The notes beneath the pieces are model-generated. The model saw only the letters and a list, made by a program, of their open reading frames with translations. It was not told the origin of the DNA and ran no database searches. A stretch of DNA of 64,000 nt from Alnus glutinosa (taxonomy: Eukaryota > Streptophyta > Magnoliopsida > Fagales > Betulaceae). Shown piece after piece: positions 32,213-45,107 of this stretch (position 1 is its first letter; each line of letters opens with the position of its first letter). The position numbers were made by a program, and so were the translations under genes. The DNA lies in assembly GCF_958979055.1 (NCBI RefSeq), contig NC_084886.1, forward strand, positions 1,879,001 to 1,943,000, written 5' to 3'.

Positions 32213-33688
32213 AACTAAAATTCGCGAACTTGCACCAAAGACTCCAAATCTTTCAACAGTGTCTAGTTAGAAGGATGATGATCTGCTACATTATTTGAAA
32301 AAGAGTTAATAAGATTTAACGACTCACGTAAGTAATAAAATTGATTAATTCAATTCTTTCATAAGATTTAAAACAATTCAATAAATAACTTAAAGTAGAG
32401 ATAGCAACATAATGCTTAACACTAAAGCTTTGTATCATCATAAGAAATATATCAAGTAACTATAAGCATACTTAAAAGAAAAATTCACTTCGTAAATTCA
32501 AAACAAATTATATAATGCCCTTCGAATTATTAAGCCGGAGTAAATGTCCTTCGAATCAGGACATTGGTCTTCGAATCAGACCAATACAAATAAAAGCTCT
32601 TCAAATCAAAGAGCATTGGCCTTCGAATCATATATGCTTAATTAGCACTTTGGGTTGTTACTGTTTCAAACATAATTCAAGACTGTCCATTAATTTTGAA
32701 ATATTAAGGCCGAATTATGGAAATATCTAATTTCGGCATCTTAGAACCCTAATTTTTAAAAAATTCAATACACAACAGTCTAGCTAGCTAGAATTTCCTC
32801 AATTTTTGGCATCATAAACTAAAAGAATTTCCTCAATTTTCCGACGAGTTTTGAAGCAACAGACGATTAATTTTAGGATAAGAGGAGGCCGACCATGGTG
32901 TATGAGGGTTGCCTACTGGTTTTGCCGAAATTATGTGGGTGACCATCAGGAAGGCCATGCCATTTCCCAATAGGTCGTTGGCCTTTTGGTTTGTTATGAC
33001 GAACAACCCCTTCTAAAGGAGTTGTAGGTTGTTGGGCCTTCCAGTAATCTTTTTCTTAATATAAATTTGGATCACCCTAATTTCACATTCGAAAATATGA
33101 ATAATTTACATAAAGTGCGTGAATTATAAAGCTATTCATGAATGTTAATTTTCACATTAATTTTTTATTAAGTGAGACTTGACTTTGTAGACAATTCTAA
33201 GAAGCTTCACATTGAATATAAATGTAGTTAGCGTTTTCCTTAGTTGATTACAAAACTAAAATGGACATCAATGTGATATGGTGAGTCTGAAAATACATTT
33301 TTTATTTTTATTTTAATAACATGTAAATGCTTAAAAAACGAAATATAATGAAACATGAAAAACGTTATTAATTAGCCTTACAAGCACTTTCTAAAGGGAC
33401 ATGGGTAAAATTTTGAATTATTATAAAATATAGCGACTTCCTTAATTGTCACAAAAAAAAAAAAGAAGAACAAAATGATGCTCCACCTCCAAAAAAATTC
33501 TGGGCCTAGTCCGCAAAATGTTGGGTTTTTCGAAGATAATTTCAGTGGCCGAAGCAAAATTCTGAATTCTACCGCAACCTTTGCAAATATCAGCACGCTT
33601 CAATGAAGGGCCATCTGACCCTCTCCATATATATGAAGAAAATTCCAGTGCCAAGACCATGCATGAGAGGCCATGGCCATCACTTCTT
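32213..33688. other. Intergenic region with hairpin array, 3' side of the LRR kinase gene
   Basis: No gene is visible. It holds the TTCGAATCA hairpin array at 32521-32630 and a TAGAATTTCCTCAATTTT direct repeat near 32790 and 32822. The last 300 bases are the presumed 3' UTR of the LRR kinase gene. Confidence 0.5.
32521..32630. repeat. Array of short hairpins sharing a TTCGAATCA loop
   Basis: Five copies of TTC(G/A)AAT(C/T)A start at 32521, 32550, 32570, 32600 and 32622. The second to fourth sit in perfect six-base stems of different sequence: ATGTCC/GGACAT (32544-32564), TTGGTC/GACCAA (32564-32584) and GCTCTT/AAGAGC (32596-32614, loop shortened to CAAATCA). The outer two copies lack matching stems. 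Function is unknown. Confidence 0.7.
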
Positions 33689-35107
33689 TTACGTTCCAAT
33701 CCTCTCAAGATTTTCCGAGACAGTTTTCATCCGAGGCCGAATTTCAGGGTCTGCCTCGGTGCACGCAAGGGCGACATGAAACACTGCCAGCACCTCTTTC
33801 TTGGCATGCACTTCTTGGAGAAGCACAGGGTCTACCATATCTGATAGCGACTTTTCTTCTTCGAAGCCCTTCCTCACCCACCTCACCAGGTCCGGGACTT
33901 CCAGTGAAGTTGAAGTGGTCGGAGAAAGCTCTGGGGACTTCCCGGTAAGCAGTTCAAGCAATACAACCCCAAATGAATAGACGTCCCATTTCTGGGTGGG
34001 TCTGCTACCAGGCACACGAGCCTCGGGGGCTTTGTAATTGTTGACTCGCTCTGTTTGGACCGCCTTTAGATAAGGTAGAGCTCCACCCATGAAGCCACCG
34101 GAGGTGGAGGGGTTATCGCCGGCGATGCTGATCAATCGGTTAAGGCCGAAGTCAGAAATGTGAGATTGGAATTCATTGTCAATGAGGATGTTAGATGGTT
34201 TGATGTCACCATGGACAAATTTTCTTGGACTGCACTCGTGGAGGTAGGCTAAGCCCCGGGCTGCTCCCTTGCCAATTTTCAGCCTGGTTGACCATGAGAG
34301 GCTTGTAGAAGCCTGACCGCTTCTCCCTATATAAGAATTAGAAGAAAATCACCCAATTGAGATTTGGAATAATAGATACTGGAGTAGTATCAAACTGAAG
34401 CTACAGAATACAAAAATGCATACAAATTAAAGGCAGACAAATTTAAATCTTCAATCTAATTCTTTTTCTTTTTTCTTTCAAAAGTTAGTGTACGTTGAGA
34501 TTATTGGACAAAGTGGGGCAAGGAAGTGAGACATGAGAACACAGTAACAAGAAGAAGAGACCATATGGTCCTATCTCTGAATTTTAACTTCCCAAAAAAT
34601 TTGGCCATTTCACAGCAGCATTGATTGAGCTTGATAAGAACTCAATGACTTTCATTATTTGGCCCACCATGCTTTGACTGAGCCAGTAAAGTTCTCAAGC
34701 CAGAGTCACTGCCACTCCATCGCCTGTCCCAGCACTTTATCCACGTGGTCCACAGCGAGCGATGCGGGACCTACCACTCGTTCGATCTCACGGACGGTAA
34801 CAATTGTCCAAAACTGCCAGCAAAATACTAGGTACTACTAACATTGTTTGTACGAGTGTTTGTCTTTTCTTTTGGTCGTGGACTGTGCACATCCTTAACG
34901 TGCACGATCAAATTACCAAGGCCCAGGCGGAACTGTAGAGAGAGAGAGAGTGGAAAAGGAAATGAAGAGTGAACAAGCCCACGTCCACAGCCAGCAAAAT
35001 ACTAAGTGCTACTAACATTGTTTGTACGAGTGTTTATCTTTTCATTTAGCCGTGGAGTGTGCACATCATTAACGTGGACGATCAAATACCAAGGAAGAAG
35101 CGGAACT

Positions 35108-35143
<36 letters not shown>

Positions 35144-37644
35144 AAAGGAAATGAAGAGTGAACAAGCCCATCATTTGGTGTCCAATATCGTGCATGGTAG
35201 GCAGAGCCCACCATGCGTGTCCGAAATCATCAATGTTAAAACCACGTGGACCAATGGCGCCAAAGTTAGTTGTCTTATTGCCCTCAAAGAAGAGGAGGAG
35301 GGCCACGTACAGTTAGAGCCCACCTAATCGGCCCGATCAAATGGACCCCACGCACCTGCCATTTCCGTTGACCTGCCTGCATTGTTTCAGGGATCCTGAT
35401 TCCCCCTAAATCTAACGTCTCTAAAAAAACCATCCTCATCCACATCCAGCAAGCAAAACGAGTCCAAGCACCCTTCTCGACACGTTCTTATTGAGCATAA
35501 AACGTTTTAAAGGCATTTTTAAGTGAGTAATTGATAATAACCTTAACCTTAAGACCTTTGATATAACAAGTTGGACAAAAAAATTGAAAGGTAAAAAGTT
35601 AAAAGCCTGGTTATCTTGTATAAGTATGTGTTTGAAATTGCAATTTCGTGGAGAAAAAGTGTGATTTTAAACCAAATCACAAAAAATGAACCGTTTGAAA
35701 ACTGCGTTTTTAAAAAATTGCGATTTGAAAATGTAGAAAAATGCTTATTCGAATCGCAGGCAATGAAGTGTTTTTTTTTAAAAACACAGTATTTTAAAAG
35801 GCTAACGTGTGATTTTAAAAGCCAAACTGTAATTTTGTCAAACGCTTAACTACGTTTTTAAAAATCGCTTTTTTAAATCGTACATTTTAAAATTGTTATT
35901 TTTAAATCGAACTTTTTGAAATCGCAAACTCAACCTATCCTAAATCAATTTAGGTCGATGTTTATAGTCAAACGTGGGTTTTACGTGACACGTCAAGTCC
36001 GAGGACACCAAATCCGGAAACTACAGGCCGGCAAACAAACAGGCAGACCAGAAAAAAACAAAGCAAACAGATGTCGAAAACGGCATATGATTAAAATTTG
36101 GAAGTAGCGACTGATAACTCACCGCGAAGAGCAGAAGTCAGGTTGCCATTGGAGATGAAATCACTGATGAGAAGCTTCTCGTCGGGAGCCCAATAGTAAG
36201 CTCTCAACCTGACGACATTGGGGTGCTTGACCCTCCCAATGGCCTGCACCTCCGCCACAAACTCCTTGTACCTCTGCTGATCCCCTCCCTCTCCCAACCT
36301 CCTCACAGCCACGGGGATCCCATTCCCGAGCACCACCTTGTACACTATCCCAAACCCACTCTTCCCCAACACGTACGCCGAGGCTCTCAACAGCTCGTCC
36401 AGCTCGAACGTAAACCCTTTGTCGATCGCCACCAGCTCTCCTCCTCCTCCTTCCCCTCCTTTCTCTGCTTTCTCAGCTGGGTCCTCCAACTCAGACTCCT
36501 CGTTTTTGAAGCCATTGGCACACGCACAAAAAATACAGAGATTGCTTTTCTGGGTTCCTCCGAGCTTGCCTTTCCCAGTGCAGCTGCAGCCATTTGAGTT
36601 GTCCTTCTTTTTCCAGTATATGTAAACGATTACGAGCCCAACAATTGCAACCCCAGCTGCGTCTGCTACTGAGATCAGTATAATCAAACCGGGACTTAGA
36701 CCTTTTCTTGTACTGTTCTCAACGCTCGGAGCCGAATTTGGACTCTCCGATGACCCTTGTTCGGAATTTCCGCACGTTTTCTGTAGAGGAAACCCACATA
36801 GCAAAGGGTTGTTCAGGAACGCGGTGGGCCCCTGGTTCGTAAACGACCCCGTTTGAGGTATCTCGCCGCTTAGGTTGTTGTTTCGGAGATCGAAACTCAG
36901 TGTCACCGGTAAGTTCCCAAGCGATTTCGGGATTTGACCCGATAAATGGTTGAAGGAGAGGTTGAGTGTGCCGGAGAGAGAACCGAGCTCGCTGATATCC
37001 TCCGGAATCGATCCGTTGAGATCGTTAGCCGAGAGGTCGAGTAGGAGAAGGTTTTCCAGTTCTGTCCAAATTCCCGCCGGGATTTTGCCGGAAAACTTGT
37101 TTCTCGCGAGAATCAGCCGCTGCAACTGCTTACAATTCTTTAAATTTTTTGGGATCGATCCCGAGAAGGAATTGTTCGAGAGATCGATGTTTTGGAGCCT
37201 CGGAAGGTTGCAGATCGAGGGAGAGAGCGAACCGGAGAAGTTGTTATTGTGGAGAAAGATGCTGTGCAGTGAGGTCGCGTTGAAGAGCTGTGAAGGAATG
37301 GAACCGTAGAAGTTGTTGCTGTGGAGGTTGAGTCGCCGGAGATACACCAGGGTCCCGAGCTCCGACGGAATATACCCCCGGAGATTCCTGCCGGCTATGG
37401 CGATCCCAGTGACGCGCGGGTCCGGGAACCCCGTGATATTCGTGCACGAAATGCCGCTCCAACCGCACGGCGTGGTGTCGTTCTCGTTCCAGTTGGAGAA
37501 AGCCGAGGCAGTGTCCGACATTTGATCTACGGCCGATTTCAGAGACAGCAACGACAGGCCGTCTGGGGTGAGCGAGAGAGTGAGTTTTGTACATATCCCA
37601 AGACAAACGACGACGTAGAAGAAGATAATAAGCTTGTTTTTCAT
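33689..37644 (-). CDS. Leucine-rich repeat receptor-like kinase, LRR-III type (At1g67510-like)
   Basis: Plasma-membrane receptor kinase of 719 residues from two exons, 36123-37644 and 33689-34326, joined in phase across a 1.8-kb GT-AG intron. Parts: signal peptide about 1-25; LRR N-cap 27-67 with WSGISC; about six LRRs (80-265); NNPLLCGFPLQKTC cap; membrane helix about 318-343 followed by WKKK; cysteine-rich juxtamembrane stretch; kinase domain about 421-705. The kinase is atypical: VAVRR replaces the VAxK lysine (Arg448) and HGD replaces HRD (Asp548 kept), while DFG (566-568) is intact. Such changes are usual in the LRR-III group, so activity may be weak or absent. The ligand is unknown. A single intron inside the kinase domain fits the group. 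The upstream side carries a GA repeat. Confidence 0.92.
34817..35169. repeat. 174-bp-period tandem duplication in the LRR kinase intron
   Basis: Copy 1 (34817-34980) and copy 2 (34991-35169) share CCAGCAAAATACTA, AACATTGTTTGTACGAGTGT, CGGAACTGTAGAGAGAG and GGAAATGAAGAGTGAACAAG. The internal (GA)n run is longer in copy 2 (about 35110-35139). Confidence 0.8.
35600..35945. mobile_element. Possible degenerate fold-back element in the LRR kinase intron
   Basis: Phrases such as AAATTGCGATTTGAAAA on the left and AAAATCGCTTTTTTAAATCG on the right recur in inverse orientation, as in an old AT-rich MITE. Borders are unclear. Confidence 0.35.
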
Positions 37645-37685
37645 TACTGCTTTCGCTACAGCACGTTAGGCTTCTGCTTTGCTTG

Positions 37686-37728
<43 letters not shown>

Positions 37729-38110
37729 GAGCTAAAGCAAACGATTTGGTACAGTGAACGACTGGCTGTGGGGATTGGTTTGGTTGGGGGTGGGGGGAAG
37801 GTATTTATGAGAAAGAGACTTGGGGAACGACGAGATTTTGATTGATGGGGGGCCGCCTCCCGCCAAAAAAGAATCAGAGGGAGTTGGACTTGCTAACGGA
37901 AAGAGGGGAAGTAGAAGAAAAGCAATTGCAGTTCGTAGTGGTGGCTTTTATTGCGTGTTTGTTTGGTTGTATTATTGTCTTCAGCCATGATGGCTTAAGC
38001 CATCGAATTTTGTTTCATCATGAGCGAGACTCCACGCAACGCTGGTCGCTGGATTGGGATTTCATGCAATACGCTAGCTGCTCATCTATTACATTGAGTT
38101 AGCATATATA
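37645..38110. promoter_or_regulatory. 5' flank of the LRR kinase gene with GA/CT repeat
   Basis: A (GA)n run at 37691-37723 lies about 50 bp upstream of the start codon and reads as (CT)n in the sense strand, probably in the leader. CT-rich leaders are common in plants. The open frame at 37842-38102 is not supported as a gene. Confidence 0.45.
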
Positions 38111-41048
38111 ATTTAAATTAACTCTTTTCTAAACTTATTTTCGTGTTATTCTTTTCTTTTTTGAATGTTCATTCATTTGCCAAAAGAAACTTTTAGTTTA
38201 TTCAAGCACTTGATCGAACAGGTGAATCCTATCATCAACAAATTGCAGCCGATTCCAATCTGTTAATGGCATCCGAACAAGGAGGGGGTTAAGCATTGTA
38301 ATTTCCATTAAATCGTATTAGCAAGTCTTGTATGGATATGAGTAGGTGTATGGCCGTACTTGGAAGTAATGGAAAGAAACCATGATGCCCCCCTGTTCCC
38401 ATCTCCATTAAAAAAAGCCAAATATTTCAAGTGAATCATAGTAAGACCAACGTACCCTTCATTTTGTTAGGTACAGGACTTGACATTGAGTTACATAATC
38501 ATCCGCATTACCCAATTGAGAGAGTTAAACTACTATTATTATAACAACAACAACAACAACTAAACAGTAAAAAAAACTATACTCATCTTGGGACCCTTAA
38601 AGTGGCATTGTTTAGACATTCCAGCGGCAAATTTAAGGTATATGAATATTTTCTTTCTATTTAAAAATGGTACTAGGGACTGTTAGGTGATGGGTCTAAA
38701 CAGAGAGGGAAAGATCATTTGTTATAACCACAAGAGGTAGCATATCCTTTTGTAGAGGAGATGCCTGTGACAGAATTAGTGTAATATTCCGGTTCTATAT
38801 TGGGAAGATTAGTAGCTTAAATGGAGTAGGTGGTTTATAAAATATAATAATGAGTGCTAAGTTCAACATTGCTTAGTTATTAAGTGAAACTGGGCTTTAT
38901 AAGGAATAATAGAAAAAAAATTTCAAATTGATTAGTCCTTTTAGAATGATAATGCAGATGTGACTGACACTTTTTCTTGGATCGTTACAATCAGATTATA
39001 CATATTTTATGGCAATCACTTCCTAGTCAAAGCTCCGTTATATGGGGAAAAACTCATCTTATGTTATCACCGGTCTTTGTTGTTCCAATGACTTAAATAA
39101 GGATAGAGATTCAGTAATTTTGTTATCTGAATTTTTAATAATTCAAACTGCAAATGTGATAAAAACTTTTTGAGATGTACCTGTCTGAACTTGTCTCGAG
39201 CAGTCTACCCTTTGTTCGAACAGGTAGAGTTCTGTTCATAAAAACTCTTTCATATCTACCGTTTGAATTCTAATAATCCAGAAGTGTAAAGTATAGGTGA
39301 ATGAGGGCACGGGGAATTGCCTGTCAGAGCAATCCCTTTCATGCAGCTAACACCACTTTTTGGGGCTGATAGTGGGACAATTCCTTTGACACTTCTGTTT
39401 CACATTTTAATGCCCTGTTGGCTGTTGCTGTCTGAAGGCCGAGGTGATGTAGGTAATTATTCTATTGTTGAGTGGAACTCTGCTTGATGATTATATCTCA
39501 ATCTCAATCTCAATCATGAAAAACATGCTTAGAAGCTAACAAAGCCAGTAGAGAGAGAAGGCATGTCCTTTTGCAGCTTGTACTATAGTCTTGCTATCCT
39601 TTTGTCTTGTTTCTCAGTTTTGAATATTTTGGAATCGATTTATTAATTTTATTCTATGCTGAGAGTTGCGTGTGATGCCAGGAGAGTAGCATGTGATGTT
39701 ATGACTTCATTTTGTAAGGAAAATTTTTGTTTTTTTTCCAAACTGACATGTGCCAATTTCCCATTTACTTGTAAAAAAAAAAATTAAACTGACATGTTCA
39801 CAATGTATTTGATTTTTAGATGTATTTTTAATTCTTACATGCATTTTAGATATTATTTAATAGCTAGACTGTATTGAAAAAAAAAAATTATTCTAGTTTA
39901 ATTTGAAGAAAAACTTTATTCCTGTTAAAATACTGAAGGCTGATGTCTCTCATGTCACTATTACTTAATATTTCATTAATATGCCCTTTTTTTTTTCTTT
40001 CTTGTCTTTAGGGTAGCTTAGCAACTTATAGAACTGACAATAGTAAACGGTGTAACTTATTTTAAACTTTTTCTTTTTCAGTTTCATGCTCTTTTGTTAA
40101 GAGAAAAACTGCTTCTAAATTTTATGTTTTTCATTGAGATTGTATATAAAAACTAGTTTCAAATTAGATTTGAACAACTTCTATTCTATATAAAACAAAA
40201 TCAGTTTAAATTTGATCCGAATTTATTTTAGGGTTAGTTTTGGACAAAACTCGATCAGTTCTTTAATTTGTTAAATACCCTTTTGTTTTATTTTTTAAGA
40301 AATCAATTTTAAATAGAAGCACGTAATGATCACTTCGTTTTTTCTTCTAATATATCATAAATGTTATTTTGGAAGCAATATTCCCAGACTTGCTTTGTAC
40401 TCAAGGGATCTAGTTGATGTGCAGAATTGTTCAAACTTGATCATGAAACCAAGGGTCCCATGAAGAATTTTTTGAGTTAATACAACTTTCACTACAATTT
40501 TTTACAAATTCATGCATGTAATATTCCACATTTTAGTAATGATTAAGTGTCAATGAGTATACTGTGACAGCCTACACTTTAATGACTAATGTAGTAAATA
40601 TCATATAAAATGACACGTCAGTTTATAGTAAAAACTGTATTACCCTATTAACATTAGCATTTAGCAATGTCTCCACTTAAAACACACCCGAAACGGGAAC
40701 CCCCCTTCTCTCCCCCTAATCCCCCTATGCTCTCTTCTCATTTTCTCCATTTCATCAGCCCCGGGGTTTTATGTTTTCGGAAATATATTGGTGATGTCCA
40801 ATGTGCCTGCAGGGCAGAAGAGCTCATGTAGAGTGCTTCATTTATGACCTCTCATGTCTTCTGAACATTATGCCTTTTTGGGGATATTCGCATCTTCAGC
40901 ATGGGTTTTCACTCACCATAAGTAAATTCCACTCATTTTTTGATCTATTACGTATGAGGCTAACACTGAGAGAATAATTAAACTAAAAACCTAAAACATG
41001 AGTTTTCTTATGTATTTCCACGAGCACAAAGAATAATTAATTAAAATC

Positions 41049-41082
<34 letters not shown>

Positions 41083-41332
41083 AAATCAGATATAATAAAG
41101 TAGAGTTTGGTTAAAACTTTTTAACATCAGCAACAACAAACGGCTCAATTAAAGTAAACAAACATGAATGGAAGTGCTCTCATAACGTCGACTTAAAGAC
41201 AAGTCTATCCATGAATTGTTTCAAAGCACCAACCGCCAATACATGTACTTGAAGAATTTTCTGCCCCATAAAGCATGTCTTGGAATTCATCTCGTAAGAG
41301 TAGAGAGCATGGCCCCAAGTTCAGCGAGACAC
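38111..41332. other. Intergenic region between the LRR kinase and PBE genes
   Basis: No gene is found in 3.2 kb. It contains a possible MITE at 40478-40652 with ends TTAATACAACTTTCACTACA and, inverted, TTAATAGGGTAATACAGTTT. A (GA)n repeat lies at about 41054-41079. The remainder is AT-rich. Confidence 0.45.
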
Positions 41333-41519
41333 TTATGCCCCAGCTACCTCAACCATTTCCTGTTCCACTGTACTTGGCGTAACTGGATAGTATTTGTAAT
41401 GAAGTTCTCCAACATCATCACCAGAGAGCTTCTTCCATCCATCGGGTCCCACGTAATAAACTGATAAGAATCAAAAGTTCAAATCATATCAAAATCATTA
41501 ACATCTGGGGTGCGCACTC

Positions 41520-41550
<31 letters not shown>

Positions 41551-44292
41551 ACCGCTCGCAACTCCACCACTGGCTCCATCACGGAATGTGGCATGATAAA
41601 TAGACCTTCTAGCCAACTCTGCAGCTTCTTCGATTGACATATCATACCGGTACCTGTTTTCAGTACCCACATAAACAACAGAAAATTACATGTAAGAATA
41701 AATTTAACTCAGAAATAAATCTTGCCTAAATGAAAAATGAAAATAGAAAATGGGCAATTATCTTGTCAAAGAAATAAATAAATAAATAAAGAAGAAGAAG
41801 AAGAAGAAGAAGAAAAGAATAGCAGGTTAACTCAAAGCGGCATGGTATAAGCAAAAAAAGATAAGGCAGCATGCTCCTAGGTAAGTCATACGGTTTTAGA
41901 AATTGACAAACTTGAGTAAACAACATGGCCAAGTTCCACAAAAGTGGCATCCATTTTATGAACTGCAACATTCTCAGGCATCCTGTACATTCCTAGGAAA
42001 TCAATTTAAGTAAGCTCTGTCGATTAATCAAGTGCAGAATTGCTAAAGACAAAGTACCTATTTTCCCAGTCCACCCCCCCCCCCCCCCCCCCCCCATTAT
42101 TTGGTTTGGTTTCAAAGGTTCATGAGACTGAATCATTGGAATCAAATAAGTTCCCAGGAATATGTCACATATAGGTTCTTTCACATTATTCACCTGCTTC
42201 TTGTGCTTTTCTTTTTCTATTTGTTATATATTTTAGTTTATTGTCCATATATCAAGGAAGATAGTACTACCTACTTATCAATTTCACCATAATGCAACAT
42301 TATGGTTTCCTTCAACACATTTCAAGCTGATACTTGGAGATTCATTTTCCACAAACAATTGCTCAATCATCAGTAGGACACTAGACAATGTAGAAATTAT
42401 TGGGGAAAGGGCACATACCCATTATCCAGCACACCATAAGCATAGGGTGAACCAGAGCCAACTGAAAATCGTGTTCCCTTGAGCCTTCCTCCTTCACTGT
42501 CCACATAGTATAGCCCAGGACCCTAGAACCAACAAAGGAAAAACATTTACGAGAGTCTGATTAAATAAAAATGTAATAACATGACAGGGGACATTCACAT
42601 ATTGATACCGTTTCATCCCATCCCGCAATCATGGTCCCAACAGACAGACCCATTCCACGGTAAGAGTACAGAATGTTTGCCAGAAGCTTTGATGCCCCTG
42701 TAACTGAAATTCTACGCTTGTTTGCCAATTCATGCAGTCGGCACTAAATAAAGCCAAACAAATGCATGTTAGCAAGTGATGTTAGAAGGTACAAACATAT
42801 CAATGGGTTTTACAGGTTCAATATAATTTTACTAAAGCAGGGCAGCGACCGTCATATTCACACCAGGGCATGCCCAGGAGATCAAACTATTTTCTATGAC
42901 TGGGCAACAGTCTCTGCATTAGACCGACCACTGTTTCAATATTTAAGAAACATGACCACCTCACTTCACAAAAACAGTCACTTTGGATGTGACTATTTAA
43001 CAAATAATATACTTTTCCCATGTGGGAAGGATCATTATCATTTCTTACTTCTTCCATTATCCATGTTCTAAAAGAACTAAGGAATAAGTGCCATGATGAA
43101 AGATGCATGTAAAAAAAATGTCAAGATAACCCAATACATAAAAACCACCACCACTACACCACTTCCTAGCTGGAAAACCAACCATAGTCTCAGCCAGTGA
43201 ATGAAATATTCAAATCTTTTATGGTCTAATGTACAACATTAAAACTTCACTCACTAAAAAATTTGTCTAACACGTTGGTCTTTTACTGACAACATCAGCA
43301 CCACAAAGTAGGCAGCACAGAGCTAATGATACTAACCTGTCATAAAAGATATACAATCACCCACTCTAACTTAATTGTAGCAACATGCCTGAAAATATAT
43401 ATTGTATATCTAGAAAACCAACATAAATACATTACCTTAATGCCCAGATTTCTGTGCCAAAACTGACAATCAGCAGCTCCTCCAGCCATAGTGCCAAGCA
43501 TGTAAGGGTTGATTTCAATGATTTTCTTCACAGACTGGGATGCTGATAAGATTTAGGAATGAAAGAGTAAATGCAACATGCTTTTTCATACCGAAAAGAC
43601 AACACAAACAAACACTATCGATAATGTTACTTGCAGCATAAATTGGTCAACTATGTAGGAAAGGAACAGGTACAGGCTATGCCACTAAAACTAACAAAGG
43701 AAAATGTTTAAGGCCAAGCCAAGTATCAGCAAGTTTGTGCGTGTATCTGTGCATACATAAGCATGACCACCAACAAGTCCGGTTTTATAAAGTGAAACTG
43801 GATACATACGAAATCAGTATACAGAACCTATAATGATTTTCAAGTTAGACACTTTTGCTTAGGAAAAAAAGAAAAAGAAAAAAAGAATGCAAGTCAGACA
43901 AAGAAAGAACACAAATAACATACATATATAGCCTCCCATGCTAGCTCGAGAATCAGCAGCGACCATGACACCCTCTTTGAATATGAACGCAAGAGTGGTT
44001 GTTCCCTTTGCTGGCTTCACCATCTGAATAGCCTCTTTCTGAAAGCCATCAAACTGAAACAGAGCCAGGGGAAAAGAAAAGTTCAAATAATATTCAGCAG
44101 ATACAACTTCTACTTTCTCTCATGGAAATCAGAAAAAAAAAATAAGAGAGAATATAACAAACACCCGTTGTCACTCACGTTGGTTGTATTAGGAACCTCA
44201 AAGAATGGAGCAGCTGAAATCCCATCAATAAGCTCATTGCTTGACCCAAAGAAAGGTGCAGTCGATTCAAGACCACTAGTATCAAGCTTCAT
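41333..44292 (-). CDS. PBE: 20S proteasome subunit beta type-5
   Basis: Catalytic subunit giving the chymotrypsin-like activity of the 20S proteasome. Seven exons in phase: 44179-44292, 43924-44053, 43436-43542, 42609-42743, 42419-42522, 41553-41653, 41333-41460; 272 residues, close to Arabidopsis PBE1/PBE2. The propeptide ends KPAKG and the mature chain begins at Thr56 (GTTTLAFIF), the N-terminal nucleophile. Mature Asp17 (ADSRAS) and Lys33 (SVKK) are present. [19 protein letters not shown] and [12 protein letters not shown] are typical of beta-5. A leader intron is likely at 44303-44874 (GTAATT...CACAG). The donor after 41553 runs straight into a CT repeat. Autocatalytic removal of the propeptide is expected. 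All active-site residues are intact. Confidence 0.96.
41524..41550. repeat. (GA)n microsatellite at the PBE intron 6 donor
   Basis: On the transcript strand the donor reads G/GTA followed directly by about thirteen CT units. Confidence 0.85.
42074..42095. repeat. Homopolymer C(22) in a PBE intron
   Basis: Reads as a poly(G) run in PBE pre-mRNA. Length is uncertain in any assembly. Confidence 0.8.
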
Positions 44293-45009
44293 ACTTTATA
44301 AACTGTGACAAGGATTCGAGTTCGAATCCAACAATCAGTCCATGTAAAAACTAATCTAACATTAGAATTGGACAAGTGATCATGGAAATCAGAATTAAAT
44401 TTAATACCACCAGAAAATCAAAATTTATACACATGCAAAGAGAAATCACAACACATATAAAGACCAGAGCTTGAGCTAGTTCCGCAGCAAGAGGTCTGAT
44501 AAATTTTGCCCTAAATTCAATTATTTAAAAAATCCCTAATCCAGACAATCAATTTTTCCAGAATATAGTGTAAAAAATCACATTATCTAAAGCATAAGGA
44601 CGTCGCGGACTCGGTTGAATAAATAATTTAATTTTCACAATCCCACAAACTTGATTATAGTTTAAAAAACAAAGCCTAAGTTTCGGAAAATGATTTTCTT
44701 TCTTGTATTTTCTCAACAACCAAAGAGAGCCTAGGCTGTATAATCGCAAGAAAGAAAAATGAATAAAGGTAATTCATAAACCCTAGAAGCAAAATCCAAT
44801 CCTAATCCAAACTATGTTCACAGAGTTACTCAGAAACTTCAAAGCATTGGGATGAGAGATCACTGTAAAATTACCTTTGTGATCGAAGACGAGGCAGAGG
44901 GATCGAGTGTGAGACCGCAGAGGATTCTAATGGAGCGACCTGTTCGATCTCAAAAGTAATATAATGTGGGTTTCTTGTTCTTCAGGTTAGTGTGACAACT
45001 GGGTAAATG

Positions 45010-45107
45010 TGGGCCGGGCTTAGTTTAATATGCACTGTATTTATTCAGGCCCAGAATGAATGGCACCGAAAAAGGCTTGGAAAGCATTTTTTTAGGCCTT
45101 TTGGGCC
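45010..45107 (-). promoter_or_regulatory. Cluster of TGGGCC motifs upstream of PBE
   Basis: TGGGCC at 45010-45015 and 45102-45107, and its complement GGCCCA at 45048-45053, lie just upstream of the predicted leader exon. TGGGC motifs have been linked to co-regulated proteasome genes in Arabidopsis, and to housekeeping promoters generally. Function here is inferred. Confidence 0.45.

Noticed and set aside
37321..37845. 174-residue plus-strand ORF
   Set aside because: Antisense to the LRR kinase first exon and its GA-repeat leader; no known similarity.
39300..39410. miR399-like phrase and small hairpin
   Set aside because: AATTGCC and AATTCCTTTGACA phrases are only loosely similar to miR399, and no long precursor stem forms.
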